From the NCBI GenBank assembly GCA_014529385.2, contig CM043945.1, positions 156,062,741-156,126,740 on the forward strand: a stretch of DNA of 64,000 bases. The letters run 5' to 3'. This stretch comes from Adiantum capillus-veneris. Its lineage: Eukaryota > Streptophyta > Polypodiopsida > Polypodiales > Pteridaceae. How positions within the stretch are numbered: the first letter of the stretch is position 1; each line of letters begins with the position of its first letter. The position numbers and the translations under genes are program-made. The notes beneath the pieces were generated by a model. It did no database searches. It saw only the letters and a list, made by a program, of their open reading frames with translations, and was not told the DNA's origin. Below, piece after piece: positions 22,905 through 34,100 of the stretch.

Positions 22905-24369
22905 GTCTTTGAGCAGGCCCTGACTGAAATGAGAACCTCCAGTCGTGTGAAGGCTCCCATCCACCAGGGTGCTACTGGCTCGAGAGGCATGAGCCACTCA
23001 GCTGGAAATGACTCTGAGATGTTCTGACACATGCTTTGCACCCCTCTCATGCCCTGTAGCTGTAAACCTTGCACCTCCTCTGACAAACCTATGAACTCTA
23101 GCCAGTCACCTAGAGAGCGTGTTAGACCTGCTGCCATTGGACCCCAAGAAACATGAGGCCGACTCCCAACCAAGTGGCCTCTCTGAGTGCTAACCATGGG
23201 GTTCCAGACGAGGGGCTGCCGTAGGTGCTTCTCCGTGCATGTCGGTTGTCTCTGCTCTAGGCCATGCCGTAAGAGCTCCCAAGATCGAAGCAAACTCTAC
23301 CAGCCAGCAAAAGTCGTGCTGAGCTCCAATGTAACAGCTTTCTCCTGAACAAGAGAAGAGGAGCAATATGCTACTCGGGGGACAAGTCCAAACCAACCTG
23401 ACAACCCAAGTACCGAACTGCAGTCCCTGGGGGAATCCACCTGAAACCCTCTCCTGGCATCCAATCTGGCACAGGAGCACTGCCAACCGAGAAATCCACT
23501 GTCTTTCTCGAGTTGATCAGTGCGCTCGATGCACAACAGAAGGTCTCTAAATCCTTCTCACATCTGTGTAGATGGCCTCGTGGCCCTCTAAGTACAAGGC
23601 TGAGTCGTCGGGCAAAATTAGCATCCAGAAGCTCATCTCCCCGAATAGAGAGTGCTAAGCCCCTCAGACCAACCTGCTGTGACACCAAAAATCTTCTCAT
23701 CGCCTCCGCATAGAACAAAAAGAGAAAGGGGGCAAGAGGACAACCCTGTCTAACCGATCGTGTGAGCATGAAGCGCTCACCTCTACCTACTCCCAAAAGC
23801 ACCTGACTGTGAGCCTGTCTATACAAAGCTGACACCCCTCTGATCCAAGCATCTGAGAAGCCCATCCTGCGTAGAGTGCCCTCTAGAAAGTCCTAGTCAA
23901 CTCTGTCATATTCCTTCTCAAAATCGAGAAAAAGAATCACAAGGTCCTCCCCACGGAGCTGTGCCAGGGCAAAAGCCTCCCAAAAAGTGAAGATGTTGTC
24001 AAGGATACTGCGTTCCTTGACAAAACCTGTCTGAGTCCCATGTATAAGGCTCTCCAAAAGTGGTTGAATCCTCAAACTCAGAGCCTTGGCAAGAATTTTG
24101 TAGGCTGAGTTGAGGATGGTGATGGGGCACCACTGTCGAATCTCATCCAAGGAGCCACCCTCCTTTGGAATGAGGTAAATTGGGCCCTCACTCATGCTAT
24201 CTGGCATCATTCCTGTGTGCAGAATGTACTGAAAGGCACTACAAAGATCTGGGCCAAGCAAGTCCCAGTACTCCAAGAAGAAGCTGGGAGTCAGCCCATC
24301 CTCACCTAGACAGCTACCACGAGGGAGGGCCCTAAGAGCCGTGTGCAGCTCCTCGAGCTGAAGAGGCAT
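22905..24369 (-). pseudogene. LINE copy A reverse transcriptase
   Basis: Minus-strand L1-type RT. Recognised blocks are LRALPRGSCLGEDGLTPSFF, GPIYLIPKEGGSLDEIRQW, CPITILNSAYKILAKALS, HGTQTGFVKERSILDNI, LFLDFEKEYDRVD and SVRQGCPLAPFLFLFYAEAM. One in-frame TAG follows DRVD at about 23894. The catalytic FADD box is encoded but one base out of frame: GACGAC lies at 23604-23609 after an extra C, so the open frame reads FARRLSL. A second shift restores the frame. About 430 bp are missing near 23296. Non-functional. Confidence 0.9.
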
Positions 24370-25769
24370 CTCTAGCCTCTAGTGCATCTCCTCATTCACA
24401 AGACAAGGCATCTGTGCCCAAACCTGCTCCCTACATACATCATGCCACTCTGACTGGGGCTCAGCCGCCCGCCGATAGTAACTCACGGTAAAAGTCAGTA
24501 TAGCAACTACATTCATATCCTCGGGCTCACAAACAACTGACTCATCGGGTCTCCTCAGTTGATTGACCTTGGCATGCGAGTGTCGAGGTCCCAGTGTCTC
24601 AAAAAAAGCACCTGTCACTCTGTCACACCTGAGTCCACTGAGATGCCTGTCAATGAAAGGAAAACTCATGACGCCTCTCCTCTGTGCAAGCAAGCGCCTG
24701 TCGACTCCTCCAACCATGGACTATCTGGATGTTGCTCCTGAATCCTCTGTAGTGAAGAAATGCCTCATCTGAGACGTTGCTCCTCCTCTCTCGCTGTAGC
24801 TCGTCGAGCCAGAGACTCCTAGAGAAAAAAGTGGCTAAGCTGAGCTAGGCCTAAGGCCACTCTATCTGCAGGTAGAGCCTGGCTGTCCATGCCCTCTATC
24901 CAGAGAGCCTCTACCCTCTCTCTGAGTGCTGAGTCCAACAAGACCTGCTCTAGGATGCGAAGCATCGTGCTCCCACTCCTTTGTCTGTGTGCCACTGTGA
25001 GGATTACTCGTGCATGGTCCGAGAAGGATGTCCCTGTCAGGATGCCCACTGATCCCCCCAAGTCACTGAAGTGGTCACTAGTGTAGAAGCGATCTATCTG
25101 CGATAGATTCACTCCTCCCACTTTGCGGTCCGATCTAGAGAAGGAAAGACTCACTGGAGGCCTCACAAATCCAGAGTGCTGCAATGTATTCGAGACCCTC
25201 AAAGTCATACACAACCTCTCCCAAGCTGCTAGCTCGACTCCATGCACAGTAGCATGGCTACCTGCAATCCTGTCAGAAGGGTCCTCCAACATGTTGAAGT
25301 CCCCTCCTACACACCAATGGTCAACCTGTGGCAAAGACTCAACAATCTTTGACCAAAACTCTGCACGAGCACTCGCCACATTGGGCGCATAGATGTTCAC
25401 GAAGCCCACAAGGCCACCCTGAACCTGCATAGTAATCCACTTAGCCCTACGTGGCACAATAATCCCTCTGCCCACAATGGCCTGCTGCAATGAGTCCGCA
25501 ATAGTCATACATATCCCACCTTGGATGCCTCCAAGTCCAAAATCAGCTAACCAAAAGGTATCATATCGTCCACGCAAAATCTGACCACATCGCCGAATGC
25601 GGCTCTTAGACAAATGGTGCTCCTGAATCATAAGGAGATCAATCTCTCCTCCCACAAGGCAACACTGAAGCTCCTGATGCAATCGGCCCCGCTGTCGCTG
25701 AAACTGGGGCCCACCTAGTCCCTGCACGTTCCACGAGATGATCCTCATGGGGAGCGAGAGAGAACACAT
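24370..25769 (-). pseudogene. LINE copy A ORF2 start: apurinic-type endonuclease
   Basis: ORF2 starts near 25748 with MRIISWNVQGLGG and has the exonuclease-endonuclease-phosphatase fold of L1 elements: DLLMIQEHHLSK (Glu), NIYAPN, CVGGDFNMLEDPSDR (D and N), SQIDRFYTS and GTSFSDHARVIL (the final SDH). This enzyme nicks the target DNA that then primes reverse transcription. The open frame runs to 24819; the linker to RT (24717-24379) continues after a frameshift and stops. Confidence 0.9.
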
Positions 25770-26835
25770 GCTGCCGCAGTAGCAAGACGAGCTATCTTTG
25801 AGGCTGTCTTGGATGGGGAGTAATCCTCATCCGAGCGTCCTCTAGATAGGCGAGACTGCAGTGAGTGCCTAGTCCAAGCCCAAGCAGAGCGAGCCATGCG
25901 TAAAGCAACCTCCTCTGTCCAGGAGTTCTCATGAATGTATACATAGCAAGGCAAACACTGCGTATCAGCAAAAAAGTACACGACAATGTGCCTACATCCT
26001 GCTGAGTCTGGGGGTGTCACCGCAAACTTGGCCAGTGGCCACAAAGTCTGCAGCAAATCTGTAACTCCAAGTTCTCCCATGTGGTGAGAGACCTCGAGAA
26101 CCTGTGTATGCAACCATCCCACCACTGAGTCGAGGGACCACTCTGTCTCGGCCCTACCATAGAGGGGGAAGGAGAAGCACTGGTTCAGGAGGCCCGAGTA
26201 CTCCACACTCTGTCTAAACCAACCCCCACTCACCCGAGGCACAAGGATGACCTTCCGGAGCGTGTGGGTATCTCTGAACAAAACTCGAACTGAGGGGATG
26301 CCAGCCGCCTTGGCAACTACGGATGCTACCATACAAGGTGTCTCCAGGACAGTGCAGATGGCGGAGCCAATCCTGGAAAGAAGTGGTAGGTACTCCCTCG
26401 GTAAACCCGGAAAGCAGACAGAGATGGGGATGTCTGCCTCCTCTACTAGCACATCCTAAGTTGGGTCAAAACCATGTCTCCACTGTCGAAAGTGGGCGCG
26501 TGATGCTCGGATGGCCAGTGGACTCATAGCTATGACCTTGGAAGCCATCTCGGAGGTCTCGAACTCGATCTTCTAGTACCCTTGTCCGAGAATCTGGACA
26601 TCCAAGATCTTGCCCACCTCTGCGAGAAGGCGGGCCTGGAGAAGGTCTCGCAGCTCTCCTCTGCTAGGATGAGTGTCGAGAATTTTACAGATGACCGAAG
26701 TCGCCTGCAATGCTCAACCTCAGCGGCTAGGCTCGCTTGCTCTGTCGGCGATAGAGCAAGTCGAATGGTGGGCTCAGCGGGGTTTGGCGAGGGGGCTTCT
26801 GGCGAGTCCCTCTGTGGCAAAGCCGGAGGCTCCAT
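25745..26835 (-). pseudogene. LINE copy A ORF1 (DUF4283-type RNA-binding protein), decayed
   Basis: Pieces at 26835-26530 and 26452-25745, with DUF4283-like sequence between them (KIEFETSEMASKVIAMSPLA in a frame with stops) and then ISVCFPGLPREYLPLLSRIG. Plant L1 ORF1 proteins of this kind bind the LINE RNA. The ORF1 end overlaps the start of ORF2 (25745 against 25769). Two or more stops or frameshifts make it non-functional. Confidence 0.7.
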
Positions 26836-26959
26836 CTGTGTCTATTGTTGTGTTGTAAGAAGAGGTCGACAGGCGGACGCTGCAATCAGGCGTAAGCGAC
26901 ACTGTCCCAAAAACGAAGCAATGCCGAGGAGGCCGAACTACAACGGATGACGAGGAGAA

Positions 26960-27320
26960 ACCGAGGCGGGGGGGGGGGGGGGGGGGGGGGGGGTAAGGGA
27001 AGGCTGGAGGTAGGAGGAGGAGGGGGTGATGGGGGGGGGTGGCGGAGGGCAGGCAGCGGGCGGCAGTGGGCAAGAAGAGCGCAGGCAGCAGGCGGGCGGC
27101 AAAGGGAAAGCAGCGGGTGGTAGCGGGCAGTGGCAGCGGGCGGCAGAGGGTAGGCAACGGGCGGGCTGGAGGCAGCGCGAGCAGGCAGGGGGCGGCGCAG
27201 GATGACAAGCAGTGGGGCAGTGGGGGAGGGGGAAGAGGCAGCGGGCTGAGGAGGGGGGGGCTGGGGCTCGGCGTGCGCAGTGGGTAGCAGTAGCGAGCTA
27301 GAGAGCCAACGGATTTTCTC
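26960..27320 (-). promoter_or_regulatory. GC-rich 5' region of LINE copy A
   Basis: On the plus strand a run of 26 G (26968-26993) is followed by imperfect GGCAGCGGGC repeats to about 27290. On the LINE strand this is a C/Pro-codon-rich 5' region upstream of ORF1. Such GC-rich 5' ends often hold the internal promoter of a LINE; promoter activity here is inference. The Pro/Leu-rich open frame across it may be fortuitous. Confidence 0.5.
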
Positions 27321-27340
27321 GATTTTGTATATTGTTTTTT
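27321..27340. repeat. Target-site duplication of LINE copy A, right copy
   Basis: GATTTTGTATATTGTTTTTT, identical to 14484-14503. It marks the 5' insertion boundary of the LINE in the CACTA transposase. Confidence 0.8.
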
Positions 27341-28854
27341 GATGTCATCTGTCAAACAATCCTTAAATGGAAATTGGTAAGATAAATTGTAAAATATTTT
27401 GCCAATCGTGGGACTTAAGACCACTAAGATTGTCATCTCTTGTAAAGTCCGTTTTCAAACAAAGCATTCACCTAGTGGGACTCTTGAATGAAGATATAGT
27501 CTTCTTCACTTTTTTTTCTTCTGCACGACTCAAAACCTATGGACCTTTTGGTATAGCAAACTTTCCATTGGGTTTAAGTCAAGGCCACATCTTTGGAAAT
27601 TGCCCCACAGCCTATAGGTAATCTCTTTGGGCCTTTCTCTCCCTTTTTCTAGTGATGGTTTTCCATATGATCTTCCTCACATTCTTGAAGATATACATTG
27701 GGTCGAGCAGATGATTAATCAGCAGGTCACTCTAGTACGGGAGTTCATGAAAATTAGAAAGCCTTTCCATTCCAGGTGGCATGAAATCTCCCCTCTTTAG
27801 CCACACGTTTTTCCAATCGCTCGCTTTCAATGGATACATGTCATGTTTGCATATGTTTGGTCCACATAGCTCATGTCCTTCAAGCAAAAATCTACCATGC
27901 TCCTCGTAAATTGTCTTACTCAAATGATAAGAGCAGCGGAAGCCAAGTCGAGGACCACATTTTGGATATGCATGATTGCCCAAGTAACTCAAACTTGAAA
28001 ATCACCAAATTTAAATATAAAAGCGTTGGCATATCCAAGAATAACATGTATGTGAGGGTTTCAAAGGCACTTGCCTGAACATTCACCAAAGTTTGGCCAA
28101 TTGTGCATGGTCCACATGAGAATTCCTTGCACATGTACATTTCATCGTCCGATTGGTTGGGACATATTGACCATATCGATTCCTGTCCACAAGATTTGGA
28201 GCTCTTCTATAAGTGGTGTCAGATAGACGTCCATGTTCGTTGCTTTGTACTTTCATGGGACGATCAGTGACAACAACAGATCAAGATGCCCTTCTTGATA
28301 GCTAGCCATGGTGGAAGATTATAATTAACCAAACAAATAGGCCATGTGCTCCATGACAAAATGCGTAATCCAAATGGGTTTACTCCGTCCATTGCCAGAC
28401 CAAAGCGGATACATCGAGGCTCATTCTTAAATGTAGGCCAACTTTTCTCTATGTGCTTTCATGCACAAGAGTTAGCAGGTACCCGCATCACATCATCTAT
28501 CAATCTAGTATTTGAGTGCCATGTCATCAAATCGGCTATAGACTTACACCTGAACGTGCTCTTTATTCTTGGAATGATAGGAAAGTGTCGAAGGACCTTT
28601 GCAGGGATATATTTTTCGTGTGTGTCCTCTCTATACCTGTTTGATCCACAATTGGGACATTGTTCCATATTTGCATACTCATTGCAAAAAAGTAAACAAT
28701 CATTAGGACATGCATGTATTTTGTGATAATCCAAGCTTAAATTAGTAAGAAGCTTTTTAGCGGATGGATGGGTAGGAGGCATGTGATTCCCTTCAAGTAA
28801 GATTTTCTCGTTGAGCAACCTATTGTTACATAAACAATTCAGCCCCTTGATCAC
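27341..28854 (-). pseudogene. CACTA (TNP2-type) transposase, N-terminal and central part
   Basis: Minus-strand TNP2 family: LSLDYHKIHACPNDCLLF, EQCPNCGSNRY, RHFPIIPRIKSTFRCKSIAD and DDVMRVPANSCA at 28854-28459; after an in-frame TGA, RCIRFGLAMDGVNPFG and NYNLPPWLAIKKG; then MPPGMERLSNFHELPYW at 27992-27732; and GLKSHDWQNILQFILPI near 27400. Several stops and frameshifts separate the pieces. The frame runs into the LINE insertion at 27340 and resumes in the DUF4218 part at 14477. The protein would bind and cut CACTA ends; this copy is dead. Confidence 0.9.
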
Positions 28855-29429
28855 ATTATTGAACTACAATTTTCACTTTATCATGCTTAGGATTTGGCTG
28901 AGAATCTCTGTGACAGAGGCACCAGACCACCCGTAGATAGATTGCAAATTAAGTATTACCAAAGCGGTATAGGGAACTTAGATTTCTGTAGCATTGTAAA
29001 GTGGCATGCGTGCAAGAGTTTTTATCATCTCACCTTGTTTATCGTTGCTATCATCCTGTCGATATGGATGGGCTAACTAAGGTTGGTTCGTAGTATGGCC
29101 TTGAATGTTGTCATCTTCTATGTTTTCAATGAAGGGATCCAAAGAACACGTCTAACATCTACTCCATCTCTACTTCTTAAAATGCCACATTAGGTATTGG
29201 TTGGGAGGACTCAGTTGATGAATGTTCATTTGAAAATCATCTTCTTTGGGATGAAGTTGGAGCGATATCTACTTGCGGAAATTGATCTATTGTCTCTGGA
29301 CCACGAGATCGATAACATAGGTCTTATAGTTGCTCTATGGAAAAGAGACAGTTTTTGCGTATGTGCTAGTCGTAGATTTTTTTTTTTGAAAGATCTAATG
29401 CTTGCAATGTGCACAAGGACACACCATCC
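28855..29429 (-). other. CACTA 5' region, coding part unclear
   Basis: Upstream of the first clear TNP2 block. Short broken frames on the minus strand may be the transposase N-terminus or an intron; nothing specific is recognised. Confidence 0.35.
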
Positions 29430-30375
29430 TATAACCTAACATATAACCTAAACCAAACCTAAACTATAACCTAAACCTAACCTAACCTATATCCTATAGG
29501 TTATAACCTATAACCTATAGGCTATAACCTATAACCTATAACCTATAACCTAAACCTAACCTAACCTAATCTATAACCTAAATTAACCTATAACCTATAA
29601 CCTAACATATATCCTAAATCTAACCTACCTAACCTAACCGAAGTCCGTTTGCATTTTTTTGAAGTACACGAATCATTTTCGTAGTTGGTTTGCATTTTTC
29701 TTCTATTTACCCGCTAGCTCTAACCTAACCTATAACCTAACCTAAACCTAACCTAACCTAACTTATAAGCTATAACCTAAACCTAACCTAATCTATAACC
29801 TATAGCATATAACTTAACGTAACCTATAACCTATAACCTATAACCTAAACCTAACCTAACCTAACCTAACTTGTAACCTAAACCTAGCCTATAATCTAGC
29901 CTAAACCCAAGTCAGTTCGCGTCTTTTGAAGTACACGAGTCATTTTTGAAGTTCATTTGCATTTTTATTAATATTTGCCACTATCTCTAACCTAACCTAA
30001 CCTAACCTCTAACCTAAACCTAACCTATAACCTAACTCAATCTATAAACTAACATAGCCTATAACCTAAACCTAACCTATAACCTAACAGTCCTATAACC
30101 TATACTAACCGAAGTCCGTTTGCATTTTTTCTATTATTTGTTGCTAGCTCTAATCTAACCTATAATCTAAACCTAGCCTATAACCTAACCTAATCAAAGT
30201 CTGTTTGCGTTTTTTGAAGTACAAGAGTCATTTTTGAAGTTCGTTTGCATTTTTTCTACTATTTGCCGCTAGCTCTAACCTAACCTAACCTCTAACTTAA
30301 ACCTAACCTAACCTATAACCTAACCTAAACTAGCCGATAACCTAAACCTAAACCTAACTTAAGCCTATAACCTAA
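29430..30375. repeat. Degenerate telomere-like CCTAA repeats with spacer repeats
   Basis: Dense imperfect copies of CCTAAC, CCTATAA and CCTAAA (the plant telomere unit is CCCTAAA). They alternate with a spacer block of about 80 bp containing GTTTGCATTTTTT and GAAGTACACGAGTCATTTTT, seen near 29640, 29910, 30110 and 30195. It lies inside the CACTA element, 5' of the transposase. It is not a true telomere, because the unit is variable and unique sequence lies on both sides. Confidence 0.85.
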
Positions 30376-30830
30376 ACCTCAATCGCATGATGATGATGAG
30401 ATGGTAGCAAGAATGACATTCCCCAAAGCATAATTTCAAAATAAAATTGCATAAAAATTTAAAGCATTGAAAGCTTCACGCATGAAGTTTTGTTTTGTTA
30501 ATACAATATAATTTTAAAGTAAAATTGCATAAAACTTGAAGACACTCACATGCGGCCTATTTGAGCAAGAAAGAGTCTTAAAAACATCTTCAAACCTGCA
30601 AAAATGCACACACACACACGGTATGTTAAACATACACTAAATTCACAAGCCTACAAGCAAGCTCAAAAATAATCTCACCTTGATGTCGAGGAGTAGTCCA
30701 TGAGCAAGAATCCCACCTCCGACAAGTCGTTCACCAGTAGATCTGCACTAGGTGAGGAAGAGGAAGGCAAGAGAACCGGCAAAAAAATGAGGAAAATGCG
30801 TAGAGAGAGACCCACGGTTTTGTTTTTTGT
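30376..30830. other. No recognised gene
   Basis: AT-rich internal CACTA sequence with no recognised coding or repeat content. Confidence 0.4.
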
Positions 30831-30945
30831 AGGGTCCACTGGTACAAGTGTCGGTATAGACAGTAGTATGAGCATCGATATATGCACCAGTACAGTCCTC
30901 AATATAAGTGTCGGTACAGACGCCAATATGAGCACCGAAAATTAA
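30830..30945. repeat. Subterminal repeats of the CACTA element
   Basis: Several imperfect copies of a short motif, on the plus strand AGTGTCGGTAYAGAC and ATGAGCAYCGA, alternating over about 110 bp. Clustered short repeats next to the terminus are typical of CACTA elements, where the transposase or TnpA-type protein binds. Confidence 0.6.
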
Positions 30946-31045
30946 AAAATTAAAATTTTTAAAACCTTGATGTCCCTCCAACTTTACCTACACATATATT
31001 GATGCCCGCCATTGACACCAGTAATTTGACATTGTAATTTAAGCG

Positions 31046-31058
31046 AGCTCTTGTAGTG
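31046..31058 (-). mobile_element. 5' terminal inverted repeat of the CACTA element
   Basis: The minus strand reads CACTACAAGAGCT inward from 31058, the CACTA family signature. It bounds the transposase-bearing element on the right. The matching left terminus was not found, so it is lost, degenerate or outside the region searched. Confidence 0.65.
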
Positions 31059-31139
31059 GATGGAACCCAACCTTGACCAGTGGCCTTGTATTATGTTGTT
31101 CTAACATGTACAAGCTTGAAAGTCCAAAATCTTGTCTCT

Positions 31140-32040
31140 GGGACTCAAAAATAAATAATCTGATTATTTACTTTTCTCAAATTTTCTCACTTTTTATAAT
31201 TGTTTTTCCATATAGACACCTTGTGGTAGTCTCTGGACAAGTTTCACTGAATTTGAACAAGATTTGCCCAAGTTATCAATTGTTTAGTGTCTGTAGACTC
31301 AGTTTTCAAGAATATGGCTTAAGTCTCATTTTTGTGATCCAAATTTCACCAAATTTGATATGTGGAGTCTACTAGATATGCTTGACCTTGTAATATACTC
31401 AGTTGTGAAAAAATTCTCAATTCTGGAGCAGATATAAATAATCACGATTATTTACTTCTGGGATTTTTTGCAACTTTTGTCAAATTGTTAATACAAACTA
31501 GTAAAACAACTCAACTTAAGCTCCCTAACCAAGTTTCACCAAGTTTGGATAAACTCTGCTCAAATTGTCAACAGTTTTGTGTCTGCAAAGACTGACTTTA
31601 CAAATCTGGCCACAATTTTCACATTATAGATCCAAATTTCACCAAATTTGATGTGTGTGCTCAATACAACATGATAGAACTTGTGGTATGCATGGTTGAC
31701 CAAAAAAGTTTGAAAATTTGACAAAAGCAAACAATTGTGATTGTTTACTTCTGGTAAATTTTAGCATAATTTTGATCATTTGAGCATACACACATGCTAA
31801 ACACTTCAAACTAAACCTCTTGGACAAGTTTCACCAAATTTGATCAAGATTTATCAAACTCAAATTCTCAAAAGTCAATACAGATCTTTATTTTTATCAA
31901 GTTTTGGATCTGTTTTGTGATCCAAATTCTATGAGCCTTCACTAAAGATGTTTGTAATTATGCATAGAGTCTTTGCTATCAACCTTGGTCAATTTTGAAC
32001 TGAAAGTAAATAATCACGATTATTTACTTTTGTCCTGAAC
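31140..32040. repeat. Satellite-like repeat of about 285 bp with a palindromic core
   Basis: Four imperfect units, marked by a dyad AAATAATC..GATTATTT at about 31149, 31434, 31728 and 32005 (spacing 280-294 bp). Shared phrases include AAGTTTCACCAAATTTGAT and GATCCAAATTTCACCAAATT. The best core (32005-32028) has 11-bp arms AGTAAATAATC around a 2-base centre. No coding potential was seen. Confidence 0.8.
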
Positions 32041-32619
32041 ACTTTTTGTAAATTTTTCAATGGTCAGTCTTTTTGTGACATGTTTTAAGCCTCTAAGTCA
32101 AGTCAAAACTTAATTTGGCCTAAATTCTCAAGAAATTATAAATAATTTGTTTTTGAAAACTCTTAAAAATTTACCTCAAATGTATCTTCAAGCTTACCCA
32201 CTGGTTCATACAACTTTTATGAGCATAACCTCTAGCCGAATCAATGGTTCACAGTCTTTTAGTGCTGATTCAAGCCGTAAATCTAAAATTTTGCAACTTC
32301 ATATATAAAGAATGGGGTTGTGGAAAGTGTCCACAAACACTTGTTTTTTTTTAATGGTTTTCTGAGCCTTGATCTCAAGACTTGTCTTGTCCATCAATCA
32401 TTCTTAAGATCCTTACCTAATCCTACAATTCTACAAGGTACTTAGCAAGTACAATCTACTTCCAATCTACCTCTACACAGCAAAAGACGACACTCTTAAG
32501 TTGTGTGATTTTAAAGAGAAATTTTTACTCTAGGTGATCCTAAAGGAAGTTAAAGGACAACTACACTAGATGCTCTTGTTTTCCCTAGTTTAGGTATATT
32601 CATACTCGGTAGCGGCACC
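32041..32619. other. No recognised gene
   Basis: AT-rich spacer between the satellite and the inverted LTR-like block. Nothing was recognised. Confidence 0.4.
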
Positions 32620-33532
32620 AACTATGGCTGGGTTTCCTAACCTCACTCTTATCTTATTTGCAGACATAGCGAGAACCACGAACATAATTGTCAATCCATG
32701 GGATGAAGGTAACTGACTAGTGCATAGAGGCTAAAAGAGGGTTTCAATATCTTGGAAAACAAAAAACAACTCACATCTAATACAAGCTACACTCAAATGA
32801 CCAAAGTCATCAAAAGCTAGTCACTAATCGGCAAACAAAACATGACCGTTATAGCATCAAATGACATCCAAATGTTACGAAACTTCTAGGAAAATTATAG
32901 AAGACCAAAGCACACATGCTTATGGTCTCAAATCTCACTTTTGATTAAGTACAAAAAATACAATTATTAACAACAGTGAGATTTTGACCCAGTCATTTTT
33001 GTCACCGAATGCATCTAAATGCTTAGCAATGATGCTCCAATACCCCGCCTATGTTTCTATTGTGATTTTCTAGCTTAAAGTCCTACTTATGATGAAATTA
33101 GGCAGCGGGTTGGCGATGCCAAGCTACAATTTACCATGATATGTTTACGTCAATGCATAGAGCTCTTACCTGCGGTTGCATTGCAACAGATGGCACTGCA
33201 ATGTGACAACCAATAAGGGAGTAGGAAGCAAGAGAAGGAGAGAAGTGAGAGGAATTAGCTCACGCTGTGTATTTCTTATCCAAAACCTTTATAATAACTT
33301 ACAAAAATTGGCATTTATATCTTAGCCAAGGTTTTTTTGGTAAAACACTAATCATTTGGGAGCTCTAACTAAGGATAAATTGATACAATGTAGAAGCTTA
33401 TAGCTCTGGCTCATTGATTACGATATCCACTTGGAAAATAGGAGTTACAATATTCCTGATTTATCAAAAGAATAAGTTTTTTTACAATAAAATTCCCACA
33501 AATGGTTACATTGGTTAGCTTTCTGCTAATAG
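32620..33532 (-). repeat. LTR-like block, minus-strand copy
   Basis: Diverged inverted copy of the block at 11041-11950. Shared segments are listed there, including the GGTTTTGGATAAGAAATACA motif near 33270-33290. A TTGGTGCCGCTACCGAG stretch next to it (near 32600-32620) could be a primer binding site. Boundaries are approximate. Confidence 0.6.
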
Positions 33533-34100
33533 TAACTCCAGTGGGAGAGAGGTGGATCCCTATAGTGATACACCACCAGTAGATGTATTGAGTAGCACTA
33601 GAAAGGAGAATCCACTCCTGATCTGCTCATGAACATGTCAGAATCCCGAGACTTATGATTATAAGCGACAATTTTGATGGTAACTCCAATGGAGAGGGGT
33701 GGAGCACTATACACAAAATCCGCGTAGGAATAGCAGAGACAACATCACAATTAAGGAGTAGAGACTGAGGCGTGATGCTTTAGCTAAGTATGTACACCCA
33801 CCAGCCAGGTAATAATGCATTAAAGTCAGTGTCACATAGATTGACACTGGAAAATGAGGTCGGAGCCCCATTTGGGGGGAAGGGGGGGAGGGAGTATCCT
33901 ATGTGGATTTTACCATAAGATGCCAAGTGCCCAGTGAGGGACCCCATCTCACATGGGGTTTGATTAGATACCAAAAAGTCGCGAAGGAATGCGGCTTGAT
34001 GCCATGGATAGGCATGATTCATCCCAAGGGTTTTTTTTTTAATAAAAACATTCTATTATATAATGTGAACAACAGGAGATAAGTTAAGATTGAGAAACAT
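33533..34100. other. Non-coding sequence, possibly internal parts of LTR elements
   Basis: A segment near 33590-33680 resembles 11936-12056 in inverse orientation (TGCTACTCAATACATCTA shared). A T run at 34030-34040 followed by AATAAAAACATTCTATTAT may be a LINE tail. No gene was recognised. Confidence 0.4.

Larger units (their letters stand above)
16669..27320 (-). mobile_element. L1-type LINE, long copy A (split by a copia element)
   Basis: Minus-strand non-LTR retrotransposon with 5' GC-rich region (26960-27300), ORF1 remnant, ORF2 endonuclease, reverse transcriptase and zf-RVT domain, ending in a T-rich stretch near 16669-16680. The host target GATTTTGTATATTGTTTTTT flanks it at 27321-27340 and at 14484-14503. 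Between 17886 and 22899 it is interrupted by a copia element. Relative to copy B it has a deletion of about 430 bp at about 23296. Several in-frame stops and frameshifts mean it is not autonomous. Confidence 0.85.

Noticed and set aside
26774-27436. A 220-codon Pro/Leu-rich open frame as a host gene
   Set aside because: It starts in CACTA sequence, crosses the LINE insertion boundary and follows the GC-rich repeat; its composition explains the openness.
29430-30375. A true telomere or chromosome end
   Set aside because: The repeat is degenerate and variable, interrupted by spacers, and flanked by unique CACTA sequence on both sides.
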